Positions 46,392 to 57,988 of a DNA stretch of 64,000 nucleotides are shown piece by piece. The stretch comes from Alphaproteobacteria bacterium. GTDB lineage: Bacteria; Pseudomonadota; Alphaproteobacteria; Rhodobacterales; Rhodobacteraceae. A model generated the notes under the pieces. The model made no database searches and was not told the origin of the DNA. It saw only the letters and a program-made list of their open reading frames with translations. Position numbers and translations under genes: made by a program. Positions within the stretch are counted from its first letter, which is position 1; every line of letters begins with the position of its first letter. The stretch is taken from positions 62,001-126,000 of the forward strand of contig JAUIAU010000002.1 in NCBI GenBank assembly GCA_030425185.1, in the 5' to 3' direction.

Positions 46392-47341
46392 TGAAGCTGC
46401 TGATTTCGCGGGCGCTGCCAGACAGCGTGATGGCCGCGGCCAAAGCCCGGTTCGACGTCACGACGCGCCCGACCACGCAACCGATGAGCCATGACGAGTG
46501 CGTCGCCGCGCTGCGCGAGCAGGACATCGTGTTGCCCACGCTGGGCGATGCCTTCACCGCCCGTGCCTTTGCCGAGGCCGGCACGCCCCGGTGCAGGCTG
46601 CTGGCGAATTTCGGGGTCGGCTACAATCACATCGACGTCGGCGCGGCCCGCGCCGCCGGAGTGGCGGTGACGAACACGCCGGGCGCCGTGACCGACGCTA
46701 CCGCCGATGTCGCCCTGACGCTGATGCTGATGACGGCCCGGCGCGCGGGCGAGGGCGAGCGGCTGGTCCGTGTAGGTGGCTGGCAGGGCTGGCACCCGAC
46801 GCAGATGCTGGGCCTGCACGTGACCGGCAAGACCGTCGGAATCGTGGGCATGGGCCGCATCGGGCAGGCCATCGCGAAGCGCTGCCACTACGGGTTCGGG
46901 ATGGACGTGGTGTTCTACAACCGCTCGCCCAAGCCGGTGGACCTGCCCGCGCGCCAGCTGGCGACGTTGGCCGAGGTGATGGCGGCGGCGGATGCCGTGA
47001 TCGTGGCCGTGCCGGGCGGGGCCGAGACGCACCACCTGCTTGACGCCGAGGCCTTTGCCGCGATGCAACGCCACGCGATCTTCGTGAACATCGCGCGCGG
47101 GGACGTGGTGGACGAGGCCGCGCTTATCGCGGCCCTGCGGGCAGGGCAACTGGCGGGCGCGGGGCTCGACGTCTACGAGTTCGAGCCCGCCGTGCCGGAC
47201 GCTCTGAAGGCGATAGAAAATGTCGTGCTGCTGCCGCATCTGGGCACCGCGGCGCTTGAAGTGCGCGAGGCGATGGGGCGGATGGCGCTGGACAATTGTA
47301 TCGCGCAGGCCGAGGGGCGGGCGCTGCCGAACCCGGTGTGA
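46391..47341 (+). CDS. D-glycerate dehydrogenase / D-isomer 2-hydroxyacid dehydrogenase
   Basis: [36 protein letters not shown]. Confidence 0.92.
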   Translation: MKLLISRALPDSVMAAAKARFDVTTRPTTQPMSHDECVAALREQDIVLPTLGDAFTARAFAEAGTPRCRLLANFGVGYNHIDVGAARAAGVAVTNTPGAVTDATADVALTLMLMTARRAGEGERLVRVGGWQGWHPTQMLGLHVTGKTVGIVGMGRIGQAIAKRCHYGFGMDVVFYNRSPKPVDLPARQLATLAEVMAAADAVIVAVPGGAETHHLLDAEAFAAMQRHAIFVNIARGDVVDEAALIAALRAGQLAGAGLDVYEFEPAVPDALKAIENVVLLPHLGTAALEVREAMGRMALDNCIAQAEGRALPNPV

Positions 47342-47374
47342 GGGGGGCTCTGCCGGGCGCGGCGTTGGGCCGGT

Positions 47375-47491
47375 CCTAAGAATTTTAGGCTGGCAAGGAA
47401 TCGTTCATAAGTCGGATTACCAAGCCACTGGAAAGGAATGGCTTTTTCTGACCGTTGTTTAACAGACGGTTAAGATCCTAAAATTCTTAGG
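47375..47491. repeat. 117-bp AT-rich segment bounded by perfect 15-bp inverted repeats
   Basis: CCTAAGAATTTTAGG (47375-47389) and its exact reverse complement CCTAAAATTCTTAGG (47477-47491); about 41% GC by hand count. Confidence 0.85.
47459..47473. promoter_or_regulatory. CtrA-type full-site match
   Basis: TTAA-CAGACGG-TTAA (TTAA-N7-TTAA). Confidence 0.4.
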
Positions 47492-47578
47492 GAATGATGT
47501 GCGCGCGGGGGGGTGGGGATCTGCGGCGCCCGCACCCAAAAGGCACAGTTCCTGACCCGTCTCCCTCCCCGTTCTGGC

Positions 47579-48175
47579 TCACCCGGCCCGGGAAACATCC
47601 TCGCCCATCGCAGCCCGCCAATGGCGGCGGCACAGAGACACGTAGGTCTCGTTCCCGCCGATCTGCACCTGCGCGCCATCCTTCAGCGCCCGGCCATCCG
47701 GGCCCTGCCGCACCACCATCGTGGCCTTGCGCCCGCAATGGCAGATCGTGCGCACCTCGCGCATCTCGTCGGCCAGCGCCAGCAGCGCGGCCGAGCCGGG
47801 GAAAAGCTCGCCCCGGAAGTCGACGCGCAGCCCGTAGCACATCACTGGCACGCCCAGGTCGTCCACCGTGCGGGCCAGTTGCCAGACTTGGTCGGGGGTC
47901 AGGAACTGGGCCTCGTCCACGAAGACGCAGGCACAGGGGCCCTCGGCCAGCCGGGCCGCGATGCGGGCGAAGAGGTCGGTCGCGGTGGTGAAGGTCTCGG
48001 CCGCCGAGCCGATCCCGATGCGGCTGGCGATGCGTCCCTTGCCGGCCCTCTGGTCGAGCTCGGCGGTCAGCAGGAAGGTCTGCATCCCGCGTTCGATGTA
48101 GTTGTGCGACGCCTGCAGCAGGATCGTCGATTTTCCCGCGTTCATCGTCGAGTAGTGGAAGTAGAGCTTCGCCAT
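47579..48175 (-). CDS. tdk: Thymidine kinase
   Basis: MAKLYFHYSTMNAGKSTILLQASHNYIERG, CVFVDEAQFL. Confidence 0.95.
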   Translation of the reverse strand: MAKLYFHYSTMNAGKSTILLQASHNYIERGMQTFLLTAELDQRAGKGRIASRIGIGSAAETFTTATDLFARIAARLAEGPCACVFVDEAQFLTPDQVWQLARTVDDLGVPVMCYGLRVDFRGELFPGSAALLALADEMREVRTICHCGRKATMVVRQGPDGRALKDGAQVQIGGNETYVSLCRRHWRAAMGEDVSRAG

Positions 48176-48373
48176 GGCTCCGCTGGTAGCCTGCCGCGGC
48201 CCTGCCGGGCAAGGCGCTTGGCCACCTGACCGGACCTGGACCGGGCCCGGTGTGGCCGGCCAACCCGGACCCCGGCGCGGGTGGCACCGGGATCTGGCCC
48301 GATCCGGCGGGGTCGGGTATGCCGGGCGGACCGCGGCGTTGCCCCATCGCGCCGGGAGCGGAGGAGAGACGGC

Positions 48374-48838
48374 ATGGACGCGATCGCGGGCTACCTGAAG
48401 AAGCATGCCGAGGCGCTGGTGAAGGACATCGGGATCGAGGCGGCGGCGGAGATCTCGGGCAAGTCCAAGGCCACGCTCGGGCGCTACTACTCCGATGCGC
48501 CCGAGCATGCCGACCGCTTCATGCCGGTCGATACCGTTGCGCGGCTGGAACAGGCGGCGCGCTATCCCCACGTGACGGCGGCGCTGGCCGAGCTGCGCGG
48601 CATAACGCTGTCGCATGACAGCGCGCGCCGCAACGCGCAGCCGGGCGGGGTCAACGCGGATGTCGTCCGGCTGGCACAGCGCTTCGCACAGCTGATGGCC
48701 GAGTATCACCAGTCGATCGAGGACGGCGTGATCTCGGTGAACGAGTCGAAGCGGTTGCTGCGCGAGACCGTGGAACTTCAGCAGGTGCTTCTCGACATCA
48801 AGCTGCACCTGGAACTGGAAAGCGGGCCGCGCGCCTGA
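48374..48838 (+). CDS. Small putative DNA-binding protein with CII-like N-terminal HTH pattern
   Basis: AAAEISGKSKATLGRYYSD...FMPVDTVARLEQAARYPHVTAALAELRG. Confidence 0.5.
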   Translation: MDAIAGYLKKHAEALVKDIGIEAAAEISGKSKATLGRYYSDAPEHADRFMPVDTVARLEQAARYPHVTAALAELRGITLSHDSARRNAQPGGVNADVVRLAQRFAQLMAEYHQSIEDGVISVNESKRLLRETVELQQVLLDIKLHLELESGPRA

Positions 48839-48846
48839 AACGGCAA

Positions 48847-48872
48847 GGGCCGCGCCCGTCAAGGCGCGGCCC
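48847..48872. terminator. Hairpin between convergent genes
   Basis: GGGCCGCGCC-CGTCAA-GGCGCGGCCC perfect 10-bp stem. Confidence 0.5.
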
Positions 48873-48898
48873 CGCGACGTTCTCGCCTGGCGGACGGC

Positions 48899-50269
48899 TC
48901 AGGCCGGTTCGTGCTGCCGTTCGGCCAGGGTCTGGCGATAGCCCTGCGCCTCGACCGTGCTCGAGAAGGCCGCGTCGGGGGCGTGGCGGGCGATCTCGGC
49001 GGCGACCTCGTCGAGCGAGGCCTCGAAGAACCCGTTCTGGGCCGTGGCGGCGCGGTTCAGGCGCTTGCCGTCGAAGGCGGCCCAGATGGCCTTGCACAGG
49101 GCTTCGGCATCCTCGGAATAGACCACCGCGTGCGGGTCGAAGGGGAACGGAACGGCGTCCTGGCCCAGCTCGGCGATGAACTCCTCCGGGTCCGGGCGGC
49201 GCGTCATCCCGATCTTGACCACGCCTTCGCCGAGCGCGCCGACGTTCGACACGACATAGACGAAGCCCGCGGTCGGCACGTTGACCATCTCGCGGGCGCG
49301 CTCGGCGGCCCGATGGGCGTCTTCCAGTTGCCGGGTCAGTTCGCCGATCTTGGCTTCATGCTCGAAGGCTTCGTCGGGACCGGCCTTCTGGGCGGCCTGC
49401 TTCGCACGGGTAAGAAGGGCCTCGATCCGGGCCTCCTCCTTCTCGGCGGCGAGCGCGTCCTTGGCGAGCTGCATCTCTTCCTTCTTCACGCGGGCCAGTT
49501 CGGCACGCAGGTCACGCTCTTCCTTCTGCTTCTCGCGCTGTTCGTGGGTCAGCCGCAGTTCCTTGAGCTTCAGCGCGGTGAAGTCGGGGTTCAGGCGCAG
49601 ACCTTCGCCGGCCAGCGCGGCGTTGACCGTTTCCTCGGTCTTGGCGAGGCGCTGCTCCACCTGGTCGACGGTGTTCCAGCGCACGGCCGAGATCGCGACG
49701 TCGCAGTCGGCGATATAGGCGCGGGCGGCGAGGCGGGCGAGCGGGCCGGGGGCGGCGTCGGCCCCGTCGAGGGCGACGGTCACCCCGGTCCCGGAGGCGA
49801 TCTGCGCCTGTTCGTCACGCACCTCGCGGATGGCTTCGCGGAAGCTGTCGCTGTCGGCGAAGTCGAAATGGGGCGTGTAGAGGCCGATGTCCTCGAGTCC
49901 CGTGGCGGCGGCGGCCGGACGCGCCGGGGCCGGGGCGCTGGTGACCGCGTCGCGCGCGGTCAGGGTCAGCGGGGCAGCGGCGGCGGGTGCCGGCGCTGCG
50001 GCGGGCTCGGGCTCTGCCTGCGGCGCTTCGGGCGCGGCTGCGACAGGCGCGGGCTGTTCGGCCTTCGGGGCCTCGGCGGGTTTGGCCGGGGTCGGAGCGG
50101 GCGGAGCCGCTGCAGCCTTCGCGGCATTCCGGCGCCCGTCACGACGGCGGGCGCGCAGGATGTAGAGGACGAAGAGCGCGAAGGCGAGGATGCCGGACGA
50201 GGCGTAGAGCAGCTTCTCCGGGTCGGTGGTGTATTGTTGCAGGAGGGCCTGGATTTGCTCTGGGGTCAT
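48899..50269 (-). CDS. Membrane-anchored DUF4041-like / GIY-YIG (T5orf172/MUG113-type) protein
   Basis: N-terminal TM (LLYASSGILAFALFVLYIL), Ala/Pro-rich linker, DUF4041-like helical region (ADCDVAISAVRWNTVDQVEQRLAKTEETVN), C-terminal GFVYVVSNVGALGEGVVKIGMTRRPDPEEFIAELGQ...PFPFDPHAVVYSEDAEALCKAIWAAFDGKRLN. Confidence 0.75.
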   Translation of the reverse strand: MTPEQIQALLQQYTTDPEKLLYASSGILAFALFVLYILRARRRDGRRNAAKAAAAPPAPTPAKPAEAPKAEQPAPVAAAPEAPQAEPEPAAAPAPAAAAPLTLTARDAVTSAPAPARPAAAATGLEDIGLYTPHFDFADSDSFREAIREVRDEQAQIASGTGVTVALDGADAAPGPLARLAARAYIADCDVAISAVRWNTVDQVEQRLAKTEETVNAALAGEGLRLNPDFTALKLKELRLTHEQREKQKEERDLRAELARVKKEEMQLAKDALAAEKEEARIEALLTRAKQAAQKAGPDEAFEHEAKIGELTRQLEDAHRAAERAREMVNVPTAGFVYVVSNVGALGEGVVKIGMTRRPDPEEFIAELGQDAVPFPFDPHAVVYSEDAEALCKAIWAAFDGKRLNRAATAQNGFFEASLDEVAAEIARHAPDAAFSSTVEAQGYRQTLAERQHEPA

Positions 50270-50410
50270 CGGTTTTGCCTGCGAAACTCGTTTCTATCGG
50301 GGGCGAAGGAACCTGAAAAACGCGAAAAACTCAACCGGTCGCCCCCCAGCATCTGGGGTGCGTTGCCAAGAAACCGCGAAATCTTGAAGTTTTTCGATGT
50401 GTCGGGCGGC

Positions 50411-51133
50411 TCATGCCGTCTTCGGCAGCGGGCGTGCAACGGAATTGAGCCCGTGCACGACTTCCCGCTCCAGCAGCGGCCAGGAATAGTCGTCGCGCAC
50501 CGACAGGAACGGAAGACCCGCCTGCCGGAAAACCGTGCGCACGACGGGCGAGTCCGTGGCGAAGGCGAGGCCCATCGCCGGGTAGCCCTGCCGGTCCACG
50601 ATCAGGAAATCCGCGCGATAGGGGGCGAGGGCGCGGTCGACCGCCTCGGTCAGTTCGGTCGAGCGGCTGGCACCGGTCCCGGTGAAGAACTCGGTCAGCG
50701 CGACATGGCAGAACAGGCGGTGCCCCTTGCCGAGGCGCGTCAGCAGCCCCTCGACGTCGCGCAGCAAGCAGTATTCCTGCCATTTCATCATCGATTTGCC
50801 CTCGAAGCGCACCTGCGAGAGGGCGCGCGACACTTCCAGCGGGCTGGGGCCGTCGCCGTCATGCGCCGCGGGCGGCAGCGCGACCCGCGGGCGGGCGTCG
50901 GACCGGGGGGCCGGTTCCGGGGTCCGGACCGCTGCGGGCGGTGGGGAGATCGTGTCGGCGACGGGCGCCGCGGGGGCGCGCTGCGGGGCGGGCGGCACCT
51001 GCGCCGGCCGGGCGACGATGCGGACGAGACGCAGCACGAGGACGAGCGCGAACAGCAAGGCGGCGGCGACCGCCCAGTCTCGGGCGGCGACAGAGGCCAA
51101 GAAGGCCAGCACGGGCTCAATATACGCGTCCAT
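50411..51133 (-). CDS. Membrane-anchored DUF2726 domain protein
   Basis: N-terminal TM (AVAAALLFALVLVLRLVRIV), Pro-rich linker, KWQEYCLLRDVEGLLTRLGKGHRLFCHVALTEFF...DFLIVDRQGYPAMGLAFATD. Confidence 0.7.
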   Translation of the reverse strand: MDAYIEPVLAFLASVAARDWAVAAALLFALVLVLRLVRIVARPAQVPPAPQRAPAAPVADTISPPPAAVRTPEPAPRSDARPRVALPPAAHDGDGPSPLEVSRALSQVRFEGKSMMKWQEYCLLRDVEGLLTRLGKGHRLFCHVALTEFFTGTGASRSTELTEAVDRALAPYRADFLIVDRQGYPAMGLAFATDSPVVRTVFRQAGLPFLSVRDDYSWPLLEREVVHGLNSVARPLPKTA

Positions 51134-51312
51134 GACATCCCATCCTTGCGGCAGATGTCGCTAAGGAGTCCCTAACAGGATGGCGCAATTTGGGCGCGCC
51201 CGGGGCACAGACGTGGGAATTCGGGCGGACTGTTCATCGGTCCGACGAAAAATGCGGCAGCGCAGCAGCCGCGTGCCCGGTTCGTGGCCGATCCGGCAAC
51301 GCCGGGACGGCC

Positions 51313-54645
<3,333 letters not shown>

Positions 54646-54803
54646 CGGGGGCTCCCTCGGTCAGGTCACGGCTCGCAAATTGCCCGCGTTATAGACAGGT
54701 GCCCCACGGGCGCAAGGCCAATGCACTGCGCCCTCGCGCGGGTGGACCGCTCGGCCGGGCCGTGCCATAGGCCGGGCGCACCCGGACGAAAGAGGGCCTT
54801 CGC

Positions 54804-55127
54804 ATGGCATGGCTGTATCTGGTCTTCGCGATCCTGAGCGAGGTCGTCGGCACGACGGCGCTGAAATACTCGGACGGCTTTACCCGAATCGGACCGTCAG
54901 CGGTCACGCTGGTGGCCTACGCGCTGTCCTTCGTCCTGCTGGCTCAGGTGCTGCGGGCGATCCCGGTCGGGGTCGCCTACGCGATCTGGTCGGGCGCGGG
55001 CGTCGCCCTGATTACCCTGATCGGCTGGACGGTGCTGGGCCAGAAGCTGGACGCGGTTGCGATGGGCGGGATCGGCCTGATCGTGGCGGGGGTCATCGTG
55101 CTGAACGTCTGGTCGGGGCACGGCTGA
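54804..55127 (+). CDS. SMR family multidrug efflux transporter
   Basis: MAWLYLVFAILSEVVGTTALKYSDGFT...VGVAYAIWSGAGVALITLIGW. Confidence 0.92.
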   Translation: MAWLYLVFAILSEVVGTTALKYSDGFTRIGPSAVTLVAYALSFVLLAQVLRAIPVGVAYAIWSGAGVALITLIGWTVLGQKLDAVAMGGIGLIVAGVIVLNVWSGHG

Positions 55128-55261
55128 GGGCGGCCCGGCCGCCCCGGATCGCGACAACTCGACCGGTCCGGCAAGATTTGGCCGCGAAGACACCGCGAAA
55201 AGGCCCGGGTTGCGGGCGAGGGTCTGGAATCATTGCGATCCTGACCCGTGCGGAGTGCCCG

Positions 55262-55456
55262 ATGCTGCTGACTGCCCTGCGATCCTTCCTGCGCCGCGAC
55301 ACCGGGGCCGTGACCATCGACTGGGTGGTTCTGACCGCCGCGATCATGGGTCTGTCGCTGGCGATCGTCGGCGTCCTCTGGGACAGTCTGACCACCAACG
55401 TCGGCTTCCTGAACCGGACGATCGAGGAAAAGGCGATCTCGACCAGCTTCGAGTGA
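55262..55456 (+). CDS. Small Flp/pilin-like protein (64 aa)
   Basis: MLLTALRSFLRRDTGAVTIDWVVLTAAIMGLSLAIVGVLWDSL: prepilin-like G/AVTIDWVVL plus hydrophobic helix. Confidence 0.6.
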   Translation: MLLTALRSFLRRDTGAVTIDWVVLTAAIMGLSLAIVGVLWDSLTTNVGFLNRTIEEKAISTSFE

Positions 55457-55475
55457 CGGCCTTCGGCGAAAAAAC

Positions 55476-55493
55476 TGTCAACTCAAGCTGACA
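55476..55493. promoter_or_regulatory. PpsR/CrtJ-type binding site 1
   Basis: TGT-CAACTCAAGCTG-ACA (TGT-N12-ACA). Confidence 0.8.
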
Positions 55494-55502
55494 GTTGATC
55501 TA

Positions 55503-55520
55503 TGTCAACATAAACTGACA
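55503..55520. promoter_or_regulatory. PpsR/CrtJ-type binding site 2
   Basis: TGT-CAACATAAACTG-ACA (TGT-N12-ACA), 9 bp from site 1. Confidence 0.8.
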
Positions 55521-55562
55521 GCCTGACTGCCACACTGGGCCGAAACCAGAGGGAGTCGGCCC

Positions 55563-57200
55563 ATGCGCATCGTTCTTATCCATCCGAACTACCACTCGGG
55601 CGGGGCAGAAATCGCCGGGAACTGGCCCCCGGCCTGGGCCGCCTACATCGCGGGCGCGCTCAAGACGGCGGGCTTCGACGACGTCCACTTCATCGATGCG
55701 ATGACCAACGACCTGCCGGACGAGGTGATCGCCGAACGCCTGGCCGCGCTGCAACCGGACGTCGTTGGGACGACCGCGATCACGCCGTCGATCTACACCG
55801 CCGAACGCCTGCTGGAGATCGCGCGCGACACCGTCCCGAACGCCCTCCGGGTGCTGGGCGGCATCCACGCCACCTTCATGTACCAGCAGGTCCTGACCGA
55901 GGCGCCTTGGGTCGACGTGATCGTGCGCGGCGAGGGCGAGGAGATCATCGTCGACCTGATGCGCACGGTGGCCGAGGGCCGCTGGCCCGAGGACCGGCAG
56001 CAGGTCAAGGGCCTCGCCTTCCGGGACGGCGAGCGGATCGTGGCGACGCAGGCGGCGAGCACGGTCAAGGACCTCGACGGGATCACCCCGGACTGGTCGC
56101 TGCTGGAATGGGACAAGTACATCTACGTGCCGCTCGGCGTGAAGGTCGCGATCCCCAACATGGCCCGCGGCTGTCCGTTCACCTGCTCGTTCTGCTCGCA
56201 ATGGAAGTTCTGGCGCGACTACCGGGTGCGCGATCCGATCAAGGTCGTGGACGAGATCGAGACGCTGGTGAACGACCATGGCGTCGGGTTCTTCATCCTC
56301 GCCGACGAGGAACCGACCATCAACCGGCGCAAGTTCATCCAGTTCTGCGAAGAGCTGATCGCGCGCGGCCTGCCGGAGAAGATCCAGTGGGGCATCAACA
56401 CCCGCGTCACCGACATCATGCGCGACAAGGAGTTGCTGCCGCTCTACCGCAAGGCGGGGCTCGTCCATGTCAGCCTCGGGACCGAGGCGGCGGCGCAGCT
56501 GAAACTCGACCAGTTCAACAAGGAGACCAAGGTCGCCGACAACAAGGAGGCGATCCGCCTCCTGCGCGAGGCCGACATCTTCGTCGAGGCTCAGTTCATC
56601 GTGGGCCTCGACAACGAGACGCCCGAGACGCTGGAAGAGACCTACCGCATGGCGTGGGACTGGCAGCCCGACCTCGCCAACTGGGCGATGTACACGCCCT
56701 GGCCCTTCACGCCGCTGTTCAAGGAGCTGGGCGACAAGGTCGAGATCTTCGACTTCTCCAAGTACAACTTCGTCACGCCGATCATGGCCCCGGCCGCGAT
56801 GACGCGGGGCGAACTGCTCGACGGGGTGATGAAGAACTACCGCCGCTTCTACATGCAGAAGGCGCTGTTCCATTATCCGTGGCGCGGCACCGGTTACCGG
56901 CGGCGCTACCTGCTCGGCTGCCTCAAGGCCTTCCTGAAAGCTGGCGTGCAGCGCAAGTTCTACGATCTCGGCAAGGCGAACTACTGGGGCCCGCAGTCGA
57001 AGGACAAGGTCGAGTTCAACTTCGACCGCACCCGCACCATCGCGCAGGCCCAGATCGAGGACTGGGAGAGCACGCAGGACAAGGCCAGCGTCAAGCGCGC
57101 CCGCAAGGTCGCCCGCGACACCAGCTTCAAGATGCCGAACGGGGCCGAGGTCCGCGCCTGCGGCGGCGGCGATCAGCAGATGGAGGAGATCGACGCATGA
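55563..57200 (+). CDS. bchE: Anaerobic Mg-protoporphyrin IX monomethyl ester cyclase (B12/radical SAM)
   Basis: [28 protein letters not shown]; radical [11 protein letters not shown]; full-length BchE pattern. Confidence 0.94.
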   Translation: MRIVLIHPNYHSGGAEIAGNWPPAWAAYIAGALKTAGFDDVHFIDAMTNDLPDEVIAERLAALQPDVVGTTAITPSIYTAERLLEIARDTVPNALRVLGGIHATFMYQQVLTEAPWVDVIVRGEGEEIIVDLMRTVAEGRWPEDRQQVKGLAFRDGERIVATQAASTVKDLDGITPDWSLLEWDKYIYVPLGVKVAIPNMARGCPFTCSFCSQWKFWRDYRVRDPIKVVDEIETLVNDHGVGFFILADEEPTINRRKFIQFCEELIARGLPEKIQWGINTRVTDIMRDKELLPLYRKAGLVHVSLGTEAAAQLKLDQFNKETKVADNKEAIRLLREADIFVEAQFIVGLDNETPETLEETYRMAWDWQPDLANWAMYTPWPFTPLFKELGDKVEIFDFSKYNFVTPIMAPAAMTRGELLDGVMKNYRRFYMQKALFHYPWRGTGYRRRYLLGCLKAFLKAGVQRKFYDLGKANYWGPQSKDKVEFNFDRTRTIAQAQIEDWESTQDKASVKRARKVARDTSFKMPNGAEVRACGGGDQQMEEIDA

Positions 57201-57988
57201 CCGCGCCCACCCGTCACCTGCTGTCGGGCACGCCGGTCGGCGCGCCCGGCCGGATCGGGCCGAACGCGCTCCTGCAACTCGCCGGCGTGCTGGACGAGAC
57301 GGGCGGCCCGGCCCTGCGGGACAGGGTCTTCCTGGCGGGCGGGGTCGCGGGGTTGCCCGCGCCGGAGGGGATGATCCCCGAAGGCCCGGTCGCCGCCGTC
57401 CACAGGGCCCTGCGCACCGAGCTGGGCGACGCCGCCCGGCCACTGGCCCGCGCGGCCGGCGTCCGCACGGCAGACTACATCCTCGCCCGCCGGATCCCGA
57501 AACCGGCGCAGGTCGTCCTGCGGCTGTTGCCCGCGCGTCTGTCGGCCCGGATCCTGGCCAAGGCCATCGCGCGCAACGCCTGGACCTTTGCCGGGTCGGG
57601 GCGGTTCCGGGTCGTGGCGCAGAAACCGCTGGAGTTCGAGCTGCTCGACAATCCCATGGTGCGGGGCGAACGGTCCGAGACGCCCCTCTGCCAGTGGCAC
57701 GAGGCGGTCTTCGAGACGCTGTTTCGCCGCCTCGCCTCGAAGCGCTACCGCTGCCGCGAGGTGGCCTGCGGCGCGCAGGGCGGCGGGGCCTGCCGCTTCG
57801 TGCTGACGCTCCTGCCGCGCAGAGCGGTCACTCGGCCGCCAGCCGCGCCCGCCCGGCAGACGGGTAGAGGTAGTCCCGCGTCATCGGAACCCGGGCCATT
57901 GCGCGGGTCAGCTGGACCTGGAACACGACCTGCCGCCCGTGGCGGAAGGCGGCCTCGCTGGCCAGCAGGTAGTAGCGCCACATCCTGA
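57197..57988 (+). CDS. bchJ: BchJ (V4R-domain bacteriochlorophyll biosynthesis protein), probably with non-native C-terminal extension
   Basis: ATG overlaps bchE stop; [24 protein letters not shown]...[21 protein letters not shown]; frame stays open to 57988. Confidence 0.8.
   Translation: MTAPTRHLLSGTPVGAPGRIGPNALLQLAGVLDETGGPALRDRVFLAGGVAGLPAPEGMIPEGPVAAVHRALRTELGDAARPLARAAGVRTADYILARRIPKPAQVVLRLLPARLSARILAKAIARNAWTFAGSGRFRVVAQKPLEFELLDNPMVRGERSETPLCQWHEAVFETLFRRLASKRYRCREVACGAQGGGACRFVLTLLPRRAVTRPPAAPARQTGRGSPASSEPGPLRGSAGPGTRPAARGGRRPRWPAGSSATS

Noticed and set aside
47439-47474. Possible leader peptide MAFSDRCLTDG inside the inverted-repeat island
   Set aside because: Shine-Dalgarno spacing is essentially zero and there is no downstream gene in that direction.
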